From positions 1 to 38,207 of the forward strand of contig JAITJW010000145.1 in NCBI GenBank assembly GCA_031278715.1: DNA of 38,207 bases, given 5' to 3'. Source of the DNA: Treponema sp. (GTDB lineage: Bacteria; Spirochaetota; Spirochaetia; Treponematales; Breznakiellaceae). Both the position numbers and the translations under genes were made by a program. A model generated the notes under the pieces. It saw only the letters and a list, made by a program, of their open reading frames with translations. It had not been told where the DNA came from and ran no database searches. Positions 22,427 to 30,732 of the stretch are shown piece after piece; the first letter of the stretch is position 1, and each line of letters opens with the position of its first letter.

Positions 22427-24501
22427 CACGATGTTACACGATCTCTGCGCTGATCACCGGCGCGGTTTTTTTCACTGTTTTCACCGGCCCCCGGCTTGGG
22501 GCGCAGGCTGTCAGGGACGGGGAAAAGCCGGCCCTTCCCGCAGAGGCTGCAGAAGGGGCGATGCCCCTGAGGAAGATCACTGTCTACTCTTCGGGAGTCT
22601 CGTTTTTTGAACATTCACAGGTGCTCAACGGTCCGGCAGTACTCAGACTGCCATTTAAGGCGACAGCCCTGAACGACGCACTCAAATCCCTCCTGCTCAG
22701 CGATTCCGCGTCGGCCTTTCCCCTGATCAGCTATTCCCCGGAGCAGGGCCTTCCGGAGACTCTGCGGAGCCTGGGCGTTGACCTGTCCGGCAGTCCCAGC
22801 ATGGCGGAGATACTGGAAAAGCTGCGGGGGGAGGAACTGGAAGTCTATGCCCCCGGTCCTATAAGGGGGAGGATCATGGCCCTTGAGTACCGGCGGGCCG
22901 GGGACGGGGGCCCGGCGGAACCCTGGCTTTCCCTGCTTAGTTCCCAGGGTATCAGGCTGTTGAACCTGGCGGAGATCGATTCCCTGCGTTTTACCAACGC
23001 CGATCTGAACGCGGATCTGGAACGGGCCCTGGACCTTATCATGGCCTCCCGGAATTCCCAAACCAGGGAACTTACGATTACCCTTTCCGGTAGCGGAAGC
23101 CGTCCTGTCTCGATAAGTTACGTGATCCCCTCGCCGGTTTGGAAGGTTTCCTACCGTCTTGATCTGGGGGACGGGGCCTCCGGCCAGGCCCGTTTCCAGG
23201 GCTGGGCCATTGTGGATAACGACAGCGACGAAGACTGGCGGGATGTGGAACTGTCCCTGGCGGCGGGGCGGCCCGTATCGTTTATCCAGAACCTCTACCC
23301 CCCCTACTACCAGAGCCGCCCTACCCTACCCCTGGCCATAGCCGGAAGCGCCGCCCCCGTAACCTACGCGTCCGCCCTCAGACAGCGGACGGCGCTCAAC
23401 AGCCTGGCGGAAAAATCCGCGGCTATGGAGATGGAACCTTCCGTTGAAAGCCCGGCGGCCCTGGCCGCCGATTCCGCCGCCGGTTCCATGCCCGCTTATG
23501 CGCCCGCACCGCTCCCGGTTACCGGGGCAGACCTGGCGGATCAGTTCAGTTTTACGTTGAATACCCCGGTGAACCTGGACCGCAGAAGCAGCGCCATGTT
23601 CCCCTTGGCGGACACCGAGATCGCCGTCCGTAAATTTCTGATCTTTTCCGGGGTCCAGGCCGGCCAGACCGTTCACCCCAGCCTTGGGGCGGAACTGAAC
23701 AACATCACGGATCTTCGCCTCCCCGCCGGCCCCATTACAGTCTACGACGGGGGGGCCTATGCCGGGGACGCCCTTCTGGAATTCCTTAACCGGGATGAAA
23801 AGCGGCTTATCTCCTGGGGAGAGGACCTTTCGGTTACCGGGACTTCGAGCGTTTCTTCCGCGCGGACCGTAACCGCGGTAACTATAAGCGACGGGGTTAT
23901 GACCCTGAACCGCCGGCAGAGTATCGAGAAAACCTATCGCTTCAAAAACACGGGGCCGGAAGCCAAAACGCTTATTATCGAACATCCCATTACCTCAGGC
24001 GCCAGCCTGGCGGAGCCTCAAACCTGCGACGAGGCCACTGCGTCCGCCTACCGGTTTATCCGGGAGATTCCTCCGGGAACAGGCGCCGCTGGCGAATCGG
24101 AACTGCGTGTCCGGGAAGAAATCCCCCTTTCCCAGCAGATCAGCCTGGCAAACCTGACGCCAGCCGCCCTTTTAAGCTACTCCACAAACCAGGAAATCCC
24201 CGCCGCCGTCAGGGGAGGCCTGACACGGGCGGTGGAACTTAAGCGGGGCGCGGAGGACGCGGAAAAGGCACGGGCGGAAACCGAGGCCCGCAAAAACGCC
24301 CAGACTGCCGAACAGGACCGGATCCGCAGGAACCTTGAGGCCACCGGGAACGAAACCCCGCAGGGCCAGGAGTACCTGCGCCGCCTTACGGCGCTGGACA
24401 CGGAGATTGACCGCCTGAACGGGGACCTGGAACGGCAGCGGACCGGGGCCCTGGAAGCCCAGGCCGCCTACGAGGACTACCTGCGGAAGCTCAGTTTTTA
24501 G
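22423..24501 (+). CDS. DUF4139-domain exported protein
   Basis: A 692-residue protein. The signal peptide is at about 1-26 (ISALITGAVFFTVFTGPRLG, then AQA). The N-terminal part has KITVYSSGVSFFEHSQVLNG, typical of the DUF4139 family, and PSPVWKVSYRLDLGDG...QGWAIVDNDSDEDWRDVELS is the family's conserved core (consensus W..sYrl...wa.v.N.tgeDW.dv.L.l). A charged coiled coil forms the last 80 residues (AEKARAETEARKNAQTAEQD, LTALDTEIDRLNGDLERQRT). The function of DUF4139 is unknown to me. The ATG at 22423 has AAAGGAGACATC before it and overlaps the previous stop by 4 bases; an in-frame ATG at 22342 is rejected. It is the third coupled gene of the DUF2339-DUF3999 cassette, and its stop codon overlaps that of the convergent barrel gene. 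Confidence 0.8.
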   Translation: MTRCYTISALITGAVFFTVFTGPRLGAQAVRDGEKPALPAEAAEGAMPLRKITVYSSGVSFFEHSQVLNGPAVLRLPFKATALNDALKSLLLSDSASAFPLISYSPEQGLPETLRSLGVDLSGSPSMAEILEKLRGEELEVYAPGPIRGRIMALEYRRAGDGGPAEPWLSLLSSQGIRLLNLAEIDSLRFTNADLNADLERALDLIMASRNSQTRELTITLSGSGSRPVSISYVIPSPVWKVSYRLDLGDGASGQARFQGWAIVDNDSDEDWRDVELSLAAGRPVSFIQNLYPPYYQSRPTLPLAIAGSAAPVTYASALRQRTALNSLAEKSAAMEMEPSVESPAALAADSAAGSMPAYAPAPLPVTGADLADQFSFTLNTPVNLDRRSSAMFPLADTEIAVRKFLIFSGVQAGQTVHPSLGAELNNITDLRLPAGPITVYDGGAYAGDALLEFLNRDEKRLISWGEDLSVTGTSSVSSARTVTAVTISDGVMTLNRRQSIEKTYRFKNTGPEAKTLIIEHPITSGASLAEPQTCDEATASAYRFIREIPPGTGAAGESELRVREEIPLSQQISLANLTPAALLSYSTNQEIPAAVRGGLTRAVELKRGAEDAEKARAETEARKNAQTAEQDRIRRNLEATGNETPQGQEYLRRLTALDTEIDRLNGDLERQRTGALEAQAAYEDYLRKLSF

Positions 24502-26027
24502 AACGAGTAGCTTATCGCTGCCTTAATGTAAGCCTTGTTCCGGTACTGGGAAAGCTCCCCTCCGTCCTTGCCGGCAAAAATACCGCCGGCAAGGACGGCC
24601 TCAACATCGTCCACACGGTAGCTCAGGGAAGGCATCAGGTAGACATCGCCGGCCTCAACATTCCACAGGAGGCCGAATTTTGCCTCCAGCCTGTCCTGAA
24701 AAAAGGCCCGGGAAAGCTGGGTCGTAAGGGCCGTTGTGGTAAGGGGGGAGCCCGCCTCCGTGTCCAGGGCGGCGTTGCTCCCCACCTTGTCGTTGAGGAG
24801 CCGTATGCTCTCGTCAATCTCGATAAAAAACGTAAAGCCAAAAATATCCCGGTCAAAACCCGCGGACCAGGCCAGGAAGGGGTTGTAAAGGTTCCCGTCG
24901 TCCCCGCTAAGGTCTTCGGTGATATGGGCCGCCAGTTCCGCCCGGAAACTAAGATCAAAAATAACCTGGGTATAGTCAAACCCCAACTGGTGATAGCGGT
25001 TGTAGCTGATCCGGGGTTCCGGTTCCAGATTTGGCAGAACGAGACTGATAGCGGCTGGTGTTGTAGCGGCAACTACCAATAACTCATCCACACCCGTGAG
25101 CGTAAAAGCGGGCCGGAACAGGTGGCCGGAGTAGTACTGTGCCCCGATATCCGCAGGCCCCAGTGTGGTAGTAAATCGAAGGCCGCCCTGCGCGTACTCA
25201 AGGCCGCTGGTATCCGGGATGCTCGATTGAGTTAGGCTTATGCCCGCCGCTTTGCCTTTTATGGCGCTTTCAGTCGCTGGCAACAATGCGGGGGGGAGAA
25301 ACTGGCCCAATTCTTTAATCAAATCGTCGATTATACGATCCCGGCGGCCGCTGGTTATGGCGGTGGGGTACCAGTGATCCTCCGGGTCCAGGGAATAGCG
25401 GTGGCCCTGGAACGAGGGGATAAAAACCCCCTCCAGTGTGGAGGCGCTGCCCAGGGGCAGGGAGGCGTGGATCATGGGCCGGGCAATTTTACGGCCCATC
25501 GTGTCGCCCACCCTGGTCAGGTCCGTGTAGTCCAGGGGGTTGGTTACGTCAAGGGGACCCTGAATGTCCGCGCGGCCCCAGGCCAGCTTCCGCAGACCCG
25601 TTTCCAGGGTCAAAGACCCCAGGAACACCCTGAGGTACAGCTCGTCAATAACCGGGGGAGTCTGAGACAGGTCGCTGGAAGCCGAACTCTTAAGCGTGGA
25701 CGGGGACAGGTTAAAGTTCAGCACCGCCTCGGCCCCGGGGCCGGAGGCCCCGATGTTAAGTGTGGCGCTTACAAGGTTACCCCAATCCGTAGCCCCCCCC
25801 TTGTCGCGCAGCTCATGGGGAAACACCAGAAGCTCCGCGGACAAGTCCCCGCTTGCCCTAAGCCCCGGCCTTCCGGACGAAGCGATGTCGGAGGCGCCGC
25901 CTCCGACATCGCTTCCGGCATCGTCAAACCAGAAATCCTGTGCCCCTAAAGCGGAAAACCCGAAAATAAAAAAAACGACCGCACTACCGCAGAAGCGGCG
26001 TAAGCCGCTGTTTGAAAACCGTTTCAT
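24498..26027 (-). CDS. Outer-membrane beta-barrel protein, DUF1302-like
   Basis: A 509-residue exported protein. The signal peptide is at about 1-29 (SAVVFFIFGFSALGA, then QDFWFDD). The rest alternates polar and hydrophobic residues as in barrel strands, has many Gly, Ser and aromatic residues, and ends in aromatic YSF, the barrel-insertion signature. The stretch ELYLRVFLGSLTLETGLRKL AWGRADIQGPLDVTNPLDYT resembles DUF1302-type barrels (W-G-xxD...NPxD), which often accompany RND exporters and LolA-like proteins. Its ATG overlaps the LolA-like stop (ATGA). Oddities: a perfect 37-base palindrome just after the signal sequence, another hairpin near the 3' end and a 4-base stop overlap with the convergent DUF4139 gene. 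It is probably the outer-membrane partner of the exporter. Confidence 0.75.
   Translation of the reverse strand: MKRFSNSGLRRFCGSAVVFFIFGFSALGAQDFWFDDAGSDVGGGASDIASSGRPGLRASGDLSAELLVFPHELRDKGGATDWGNLVSATLNIGASGPGAEAVLNFNLSPSTLKSSASSDLSQTPPVIDELYLRVFLGSLTLETGLRKLAWGRADIQGPLDVTNPLDYTDLTRVGDTMGRKIARPMIHASLPLGSASTLEGVFIPSFQGHRYSLDPEDHWYPTAITSGRRDRIIDDLIKELGQFLPPALLPATESAIKGKAAGISLTQSSIPDTSGLEYAQGGLRFTTTLGPADIGAQYYSGHLFRPAFTLTGVDELLVVAATTPAAISLVLPNLEPEPRISYNRYHQLGFDYTQVIFDLSFRAELAAHITEDLSGDDGNLYNPFLAWSAGFDRDIFGFTFFIEIDESIRLLNDKVGSNAALDTEAGSPLTTTALTTQLSRAFFQDRLEAKFGLLWNVEAGDVYLMPSLSYRVDDVEAVLAGGIFAGKDGGELSQYRNKAYIKAAISYSF
24562..24598. repeat. Perfect 14-bp inverted repeat near 3' end of the barrel gene
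   Basis: CCGTCCTTGCCGGC (24562-24575), 9-base loop, GCCGGCAAGGACGG (24585-24598). It codes for about VLAGGIFAGKDGG in the barrel protein. It begins about 60 bases past the stop of the convergent DUF4139 gene and could form the 3' end structure of that transcript, since the two genes leave no space for a terminator. Confidence 0.75.
25879..25915. repeat. Perfect 37-base palindrome inside the barrel gene, after the signal sequence
   Basis: Arms 25879-25896 and 25898-25915 (GAAGCGATGTCGGAGGCG and its complement) are 18 bp, perfect, with a single central base. The palindrome codes for residues 38-50 (GSDVGGGASDIAS) of the mature N-terminus. It would make a very stable mRNA hairpin or a cruciform. 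Confidence 0.85.
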
Positions 26028-26803
26028 TGGGGGACTCTCCCGGTGGCAAGGAATTGCCGGGTAAAAATCCCGTCGGGAATAGCGGCGTTATAACGGATAC
26101 TGTCCACGATGATCAGTGTGGAAGTACCTGCCGCGTGACTGGTCATCCGGGTCTGTGTGGCGGTAAGACGGCCGTCGATAAGTTCCAGCATGAGGGTCTC
26201 CAAGGTTTTTACCAGGGCGTTTCTTTTGTCGTAAAGATCGATCCTGTGGCATACCCTGGTGTTCTTGTCGATCCACTGGATCATTTTGGAGTACTGGTAG
26301 GAACTGTCTTTTGGCACCGATTGGATCACATAACAGGGATTTCCCCCCAGTTCCTCCTCCCGGAGCAGGGTGTGGGTGTCCATGTCCGCATCACGGTTGG
26401 CGCTGGAAATATCGTCATTGGAAAAATCCGTCCCCACAAAACTCCTCGATCCGTCCCCCTGGGCAATCCGCTGTTCCCTGCCGCGGGCAGGCTGGAATAT
26501 CCAACGATCATCCTCCGCGCCGGGGTTTTCGATGCTTAAAAACCTGGTCCCCGCCACCGTTCGCGGTTCGTGGAACACAATCATAACCCGGTCCCCACCG
26601 GCTCCGCTTGAGCTGAACTGTTCGATAACCCGCCGGGTTTCCGAACCGTTCCGTGCTTTCAGTACCATCGTAGATCTGGTATATGTGGTATCCGCCTCTA
26701 TTCTGTTCCGGGAAGCGCGGACAATTTCTTCCGCGTTCTGGGCGCTTAGGGAAAGGGCCGCCAGGAAAAATACCATGACGGCAGTTATTTTTTTTCTCGT
26801 CAC
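26024..26803 (-). CDS. LolA-like outer-membrane lipoprotein-sorting/lipid carrier protein
   Basis: A 259-residue periplasmic protein. The signal peptide is MTRKKITAVMVFFLAALSLS followed by AQNAEEI. The mature part is a LolA/LolB-like half-barrel family member (RIEADTTYTRSTMVLKARNG, RVMIVFHEPRTVAGTRFLSI, DRWIFQPARGREQRIAQGDG SRSFVGTDFSNDDI), the COG2834-type variant often encoded next to MMPL exporters. Such proteins carry hydrophobic cargo in the periplasm. The start is GTG, with GGGAGG 5 bases upstream. It lies 42 bases after the exporter stop, and its own stop overlaps the barrel gene's ATG. True LolA chaperoning of lipoproteins is less likely than a transporter-specific lipid role, given the operon. 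Confidence 0.85.
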   Translation of the reverse strand: MTRKKITAVMVFFLAALSLSAQNAEEIVRASRNRIEADTTYTRSTMVLKARNGSETRRVIEQFSSSGAGGDRVMIVFHEPRTVAGTRFLSIENPGAEDDRWIFQPARGREQRIAQGDGSRSFVGTDFSNDDISSANRDADMDTHTLLREEELGGNPCYVIQSVPKDSSYQYSKMIQWIDKNTRVCHRIDLYDKRNALVKTLETLMLELIDGRLTATQTRMTSHAAGTSTLIIVDSIRYNAAIPDGIFTRQFLATGRVPQ

Positions 26804-26845
26804 CGTTACCTCCCACCCTGTCCGCCTTACGGCGGGGGGCAGCTA

Positions 26846-29488
26846 TTATTGTCGTATAAATTTGGGTTTTATGACCCCCAGCAGCGCAGGAACGATGATA
26901 AGCCCTGAAAGGGCGCTTATCATCATGGCCAGGCAAACCAAAAGTCCGAAATCCCTCAGTACGATAAAATTGGAGAACCAAAGAACCGCAAAACCAAGGC
27001 CGACCGAAAGGGTATCTACCAGAATCGCCGTTCCCGAAACGTAGTAGGCCCGCCGTAAAAAATCCCCCGTCCCGCCGGACAGTTTGTATTCCTGTTTGTA
27101 AGCCTCGATAAAATGGATGGTGTAATCAATACCCACCCCGATAGAAACACTGGAGATCATGGCGGTGGCAAGGTTCAGCTTGATCTTCAAAAATCCCATA
27201 GCCGCGAAGTTAGCCAAAATAAGTATGGAAAGGGGGATGATGGCAATACCCCCCGCGGCAAGGGACCGGTACGAGACCGACATGATCACAAACATGGCGA
27301 TAATCGAAATGATCACCGATATTAACTGGGACTGGACCACCAGGACATTGGTGGTACCCTCCACAATAGCGCTGCCCCCCACAATGACGTTTAGATTCTT
27401 CGGAAAATTGGCCTCGACAAAACGCCGTATCTCCTGAACCCCCCTGTTCGTATCCTCCTGGCCGGTGGTTTTCATCTGAACCGTAATCTTGATACTGGTC
27501 GGTTCAAGGGGATCGTTGGCATAACTGGAAATATCACCGGAAAGAAGCAGGAGGTAGCTGAAAATAAGATCGGTCAGTTCTTCTTTGCCGGCTTTCCCGT
27601 AGCGGGCCGGGTCCTGGGGTATCTCGTAGTACGAGTACCCCTCGTAATTGACCAGCCGTTCAAATTCCCGTACCAGTTCATTGGCGCTTACAGAACGGCT
27701 CAGCCCGGACATGGAAGCCCGGTCCAGAAGCCCCGCAATTTCATCAATACTGTACACCCGCTCCCCAATGGGCTCCGAAACCGCAGGCCCAAAAACCGGC
27801 GCCGGAAAATCCGGAATTTCTTCGGCTTCCGTGTAGTTCTGTTCATCGGAATCAAAATCCCAAAAAATCAGATTTCCCGGATCCGGGGAAGACGGGCCCG
27901 CCGCTATACCTTCGGGGCTCGCTCCGGTATTTTGCACCTGGTTGACGCGTTTTATCAGATCGGTAAAACCCATCACGTTTCCCACTTCCGGAACCCGGTG
28001 TTCCAGATAGGTCCCCAAACGGTCCAGGGCCGCCAGGCTGTCCGGGTGAAGCAGAATTTCAGGACTCTCCGCTTCCACAACGACACTTAGAATCTTGGAA
28101 CCCCCGAATTTTTCCCGGATAAATTTATCCGATTGGTATATATCGGTACTGGTCTTAAAATATTCCACCAGCACGTTGTCAATGACTATTTTCGAGGCGC
28201 CGTATAGCGAAAAAACAGCCACAACAATGATCCCGCACAGTACCGCAACCTTGCGGGAAGCCAACGCGCAGAAGAAACCCGCCATCCTGTTTCTTGCGGT
28301 GTCGTTTTTTCCGGGGATCAGCGTAGCCCCCCCGTGGGCGGGGTGAAATTCCTTCAGAGGCTTGGGTCCCCGGATCAGCAGAATCGCCGGAACCAGGGTT
28401 ACGGTAATGAGAAACGAGACCATGACTCCGAAACTGGCGAAAAACCCGAATTCCCGAACAGGTACTACGCGGGTAAAGCAAAATGACACAAAGCTTGCAA
28501 AGGTGGTAAGGGCGGCAAGAAAAATAGGCTTCCCCGTCCGGCGCACCATAGCCATTACCATGTCGTAATATTCCTGTTCCGTCATGCTTGTCCCTTTCAG
28601 TCCCCGGTCTTCAATGTAGTGGATCACGATGTGGAGACCATAGGAACTGCCCATAGCAATCAAAATGACCGGCAGGACCGTGGAAATAACCGACAGCTTA
28701 ATGTCGAAAAGGGGCATGGCCCCTATGGACCAAATGACGGCTACCAGAACGGATACCAGGGACAGGATGGTGGCCCCCATACGCCTAAACGGGATAAAGA
28801 CGATGACGATTACCACCAGAATAACCAGGGGGATCATCAGGCCCATGTCCTGGACTACCGCCTCGTTGATCGTGGATGCAATAACGGGGATCCCCGTAAC
28901 ATACACATCCGCCAGCCCCTCAAAGGAGGAATGGGCAATGTTCCGTACCTTCATGTATTCCCGCGCCAGTTCGGAGGAACCGTAATTTTCTTCCGTAAGG
29001 TTCAACGGGACCAGTATCTGGGTGGCGGTAAGATCGTCGGAAACAAGGGCGTCTTCGTAAATGTCCCAGGACAGAAGCCGCTTTCGCAGTTCCGCAATCT
29101 CCTCCCCGGTCCCGGTAAAATCGGCGGGGATCAGAGGTTCGGCAAAGACCGATTCCCCGTCCCCGTACAGGTAGTCCGCGTTGACAATAGAGTAGATTTT
29201 GCCCACCATGCCGATCTGCTCAATCTGCTCCACATAATCCCTGACATGGTTCAAGAACGGCCCGTCAAACACAGTCCCGTATTTCCGCTCAAGTCCCACC
29301 AGGATAAATATTGAGCTGCCAAAGACATCGTCAATGTAAGACGAGGTGATCCGGGCAGGATCATCGGCGGGAACAAAGCGGATGTTATTGTTGTCAAGCT
29401 TCACACGGGGAAGCTGTAAGGCGAAAAACAATGTTATAACCCCAAGTACTGCAAGAACCAACCGGGGATGTTTGTAGAGTTTTTCCAT
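26846..29488 (-). CDS. RND-superfamily exporter, MMPL type
   Basis: An 880-residue inner-membrane transporter of the predicted RND exporter group (COG1033/MMPL). TM1 is near 11-28 and is followed by a large periplasmic loop. A block of helices at about 213-380 includes IPLVILVVIVIVFIPFRRMG, the GSSYGLHIVIHYIEDRG sterol-sensing-like motif and GKPIFLAALTTFASFVSFCF. The plan repeats in the second half, with TM7 near 405-425, a loop, and helices at about 725-880 (SIGVGIDYTIHFIEAYKQEY). Total length and twofold symmetry fit 12 helices. It is first in an operon with a LolA-like protein and an outer-membrane barrel, pointing to proton-driven movement of lipid or hydrophobic cargo across the envelope. 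There is no adaptor (MFP) protein, unlike drug-efflux RND systems. The ATG lacks a ribosome site. Confidence 0.93.
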   Translation of the reverse strand: MEKLYKHPRLVLAVLGVITLFFALQLPRVKLDNNNIRFVPADDPARITSSYIDDVFGSSIFILVGLERKYGTVFDGPFLNHVRDYVEQIEQIGMVGKIYSIVNADYLYGDGESVFAEPLIPADFTGTGEEIAELRKRLLSWDIYEDALVSDDLTATQILVPLNLTEENYGSSELAREYMKVRNIAHSSFEGLADVYVTGIPVIASTINEAVVQDMGLMIPLVILVVIVIVFIPFRRMGATILSLVSVLVAVIWSIGAMPLFDIKLSVISTVLPVILIAMGSSYGLHIVIHYIEDRGLKGTSMTEQEYYDMVMAMVRRTGKPIFLAALTTFASFVSFCFTRVVPVREFGFFASFGVMVSFLITVTLVPAILLIRGPKPLKEFHPAHGGATLIPGKNDTARNRMAGFFCALASRKVAVLCGIIVVAVFSLYGASKIVIDNVLVEYFKTSTDIYQSDKFIREKFGGSKILSVVVEAESPEILLHPDSLAALDRLGTYLEHRVPEVGNVMGFTDLIKRVNQVQNTGASPEGIAAGPSSPDPGNLIFWDFDSDEQNYTEAEEIPDFPAPVFGPAVSEPIGERVYSIDEIAGLLDRASMSGLSRSVSANELVREFERLVNYEGYSYYEIPQDPARYGKAGKEELTDLIFSYLLLLSGDISSYANDPLEPTSIKITVQMKTTGQEDTNRGVQEIRRFVEANFPKNLNVIVGGSAIVEGTTNVLVVQSQLISVIISIIAMFVIMSVSYRSLAAGGIAIIPLSILILANFAAMGFLKIKLNLATAMISSVSIGVGIDYTIHFIEAYKQEYKLSGGTGDFLRRAYYVSGTAILVDTLSVGLGFAVLWFSNFIVLRDFGLLVCLAMMISALSGLIIVPALLGVIKPKFIRQ

Positions 29489-29499
29489 AACAGACAGTA

Positions 29500-29528
29500 A
29501 CTATAAACGGTTCATCTGTAAAAGTAAA
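29500..29528 (-). promoter_or_regulatory. Candidate promoter for the MMPL exporter operon
   Basis: Minus strand: TTTACT (29528-29523), 17-base spacer, TATAGT (29505-29500, 5 of 6), then 11 bases to the ATG at 29488. The predicted leader is about 4-5 bases. There is no Shine-Dalgarno. Confidence 0.5.
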
Positions 29529-29610
29529 GTTTGCGCCGGGCCCTGTACCGGGCAGCTGTCTTGGATTATACTACCAGAAGAACAAATTTCATGGTTACGA
29601 GGTGAAAACA

Positions 29611-30732
29611 ATGAAACGTTCAACGATTACCCTTACCCTGCTGGCGCCCCTTCTTCTTGTTTTCGCCGCCTGTACCTCCTCCAGCGGCGGGAATTTACCC
29701 CCGGAACCGGAGCAAATCCCCGCCGTCCGGGATGAAATTCCCCCGGACGAGGGTCCGGAAACGCCTCCCGCCCGGCCCGAAGCCGGTGTTTTGAGCCCGG
29801 AAAACCCGGAAGAATTCGAAACATCCGTGCCACCGGAAGAGCTTCCCGTATCCGAATTTGAAGAGGTATGGGCCTACATCCTGCAAGACCGGGAAGACGC
29901 CCTTAAAGAGGGGCTTCCCATCTCGGATCTGGGCTACTTTGGGGCGGAAGTAGACTCCTACGGCAGACTCATCGGCGTTCCAAACCCTCGTGTCCTTCCC
30001 CCCTTTGGCGGACGGGTCCATCTGGTTGTTACATGCAACAGTTACCCCCTTACCCATTTTGTGCTGAAGTACGATACGACAGAGCGGCGTGAACTGATTG
30101 CCGCCCTTCTGTGGGAAACGCGGAATTTTGACGGTCTGCAGATTGATTTTGAGTATATACCGGGCCGTGACCGGGAACAGTTCTTTTCGTTCCTTGGGGA
30201 ACTGCGGGCCGGCTTGAAAGACAAATTTTTCAGCGTGGCCCTGAAAGCCCGGACCAGAACCCTGGCCAACGACGTCCACGACTATGAGCGGATAGGCCCC
30301 CTGGTGGACCGGATTCTGGTCATGGCCTACGATGAGCACTGGGCCACCAGCGCCCCCGGACCCATCGCCAGCATGGACTGGTGCCGGGACGTAGCCTCCT
30401 ATGCCCACTCGGTTATTGGCCGGGAAAAGCTGATTATGGGACTTCCCTTTTATGGCCGGGCCTGGATCGACCCCAGCCCTGCCAAGGCCTACACCTACCC
30501 GCAAATAGAAACCCTGTTACATGAAAACAGTATTCGGGAAATCCACAGGGACGGGGACATTCCCAATTTTGAATACGAGACCCCCGTTGTGGTCAGGGGG
30601 TACTACGAAGACGCCGCCTCTCTGGCGGCCCGGCTGACCCTGTACCGCAGTATGGATGTCAGGGCCGTGGGCTTTTGGCGTCTGGGCCAGGAGAATACCG
30701 CGGTGTGGGACAGCTTGCGGCTTTCCCCGTAA
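29611..30732 (+). CDS. GH18-like glycosidase lipoprotein
   Basis: A 373-residue lipoprotein. After MKRSTITLTLLAPLLLVFA the lipobox FAAC gives a lipidated Cys, then a Pro/Glu-rich linker runs to about residue 80. The catalytic region resembles glycoside hydrolase family 18 of the YaaH/SleL peptidoglycan-hydrolase kind: FDGLQIDFEY matches DGxDxDxE, with the catalytic Glu and preceding Asp kept and Gln at the middle position. LVMAYDEHWATSAPGPIASM matches the MxYD region, and LIMGLPFYGRAW and the C-terminal GFWRLGQENTAVWD are further family stretches. A GTG at 29602 is in frame, but the ATG at 29611 has GAGGTG upstream. Likely substrates are N-acetylglucosamine-containing glycans, such as chitin or peptidoglycan. 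It converges on, and overlaps, the lacI-type gene. Confidence 0.85.
   Translation: MKRSTITLTLLAPLLLVFAACTSSSGGNLPPEPEQIPAVRDEIPPDEGPETPPARPEAGVLSPENPEEFETSVPPEELPVSEFEEVWAYILQDREDALKEGLPISDLGYFGAEVDSYGRLIGVPNPRVLPPFGGRVHLVVTCNSYPLTHFVLKYDTTERRELIAALLWETRNFDGLQIDFEYIPGRDREQFFSFLGELRAGLKDKFFSVALKARTRTLANDVHDYERIGPLVDRILVMAYDEHWATSAPGPIASMDWCRDVASYAHSVIGREKLIMGLPFYGRAWIDPSPAKAYTYPQIETLLHENSIREIHRDGDIPNFEYETPVVVRGYYEDAASLAARLTLYRSMDVRAVGFWRLGQENTAVWDSLRLSP

Noticed and set aside
29695-30504. A 269-codon minus-strand open frame opposite the GH18-like gene
   Set aside because: The plus-strand frame has a signal peptide, a lipobox and catalytic motifs; the antisense frame has none.
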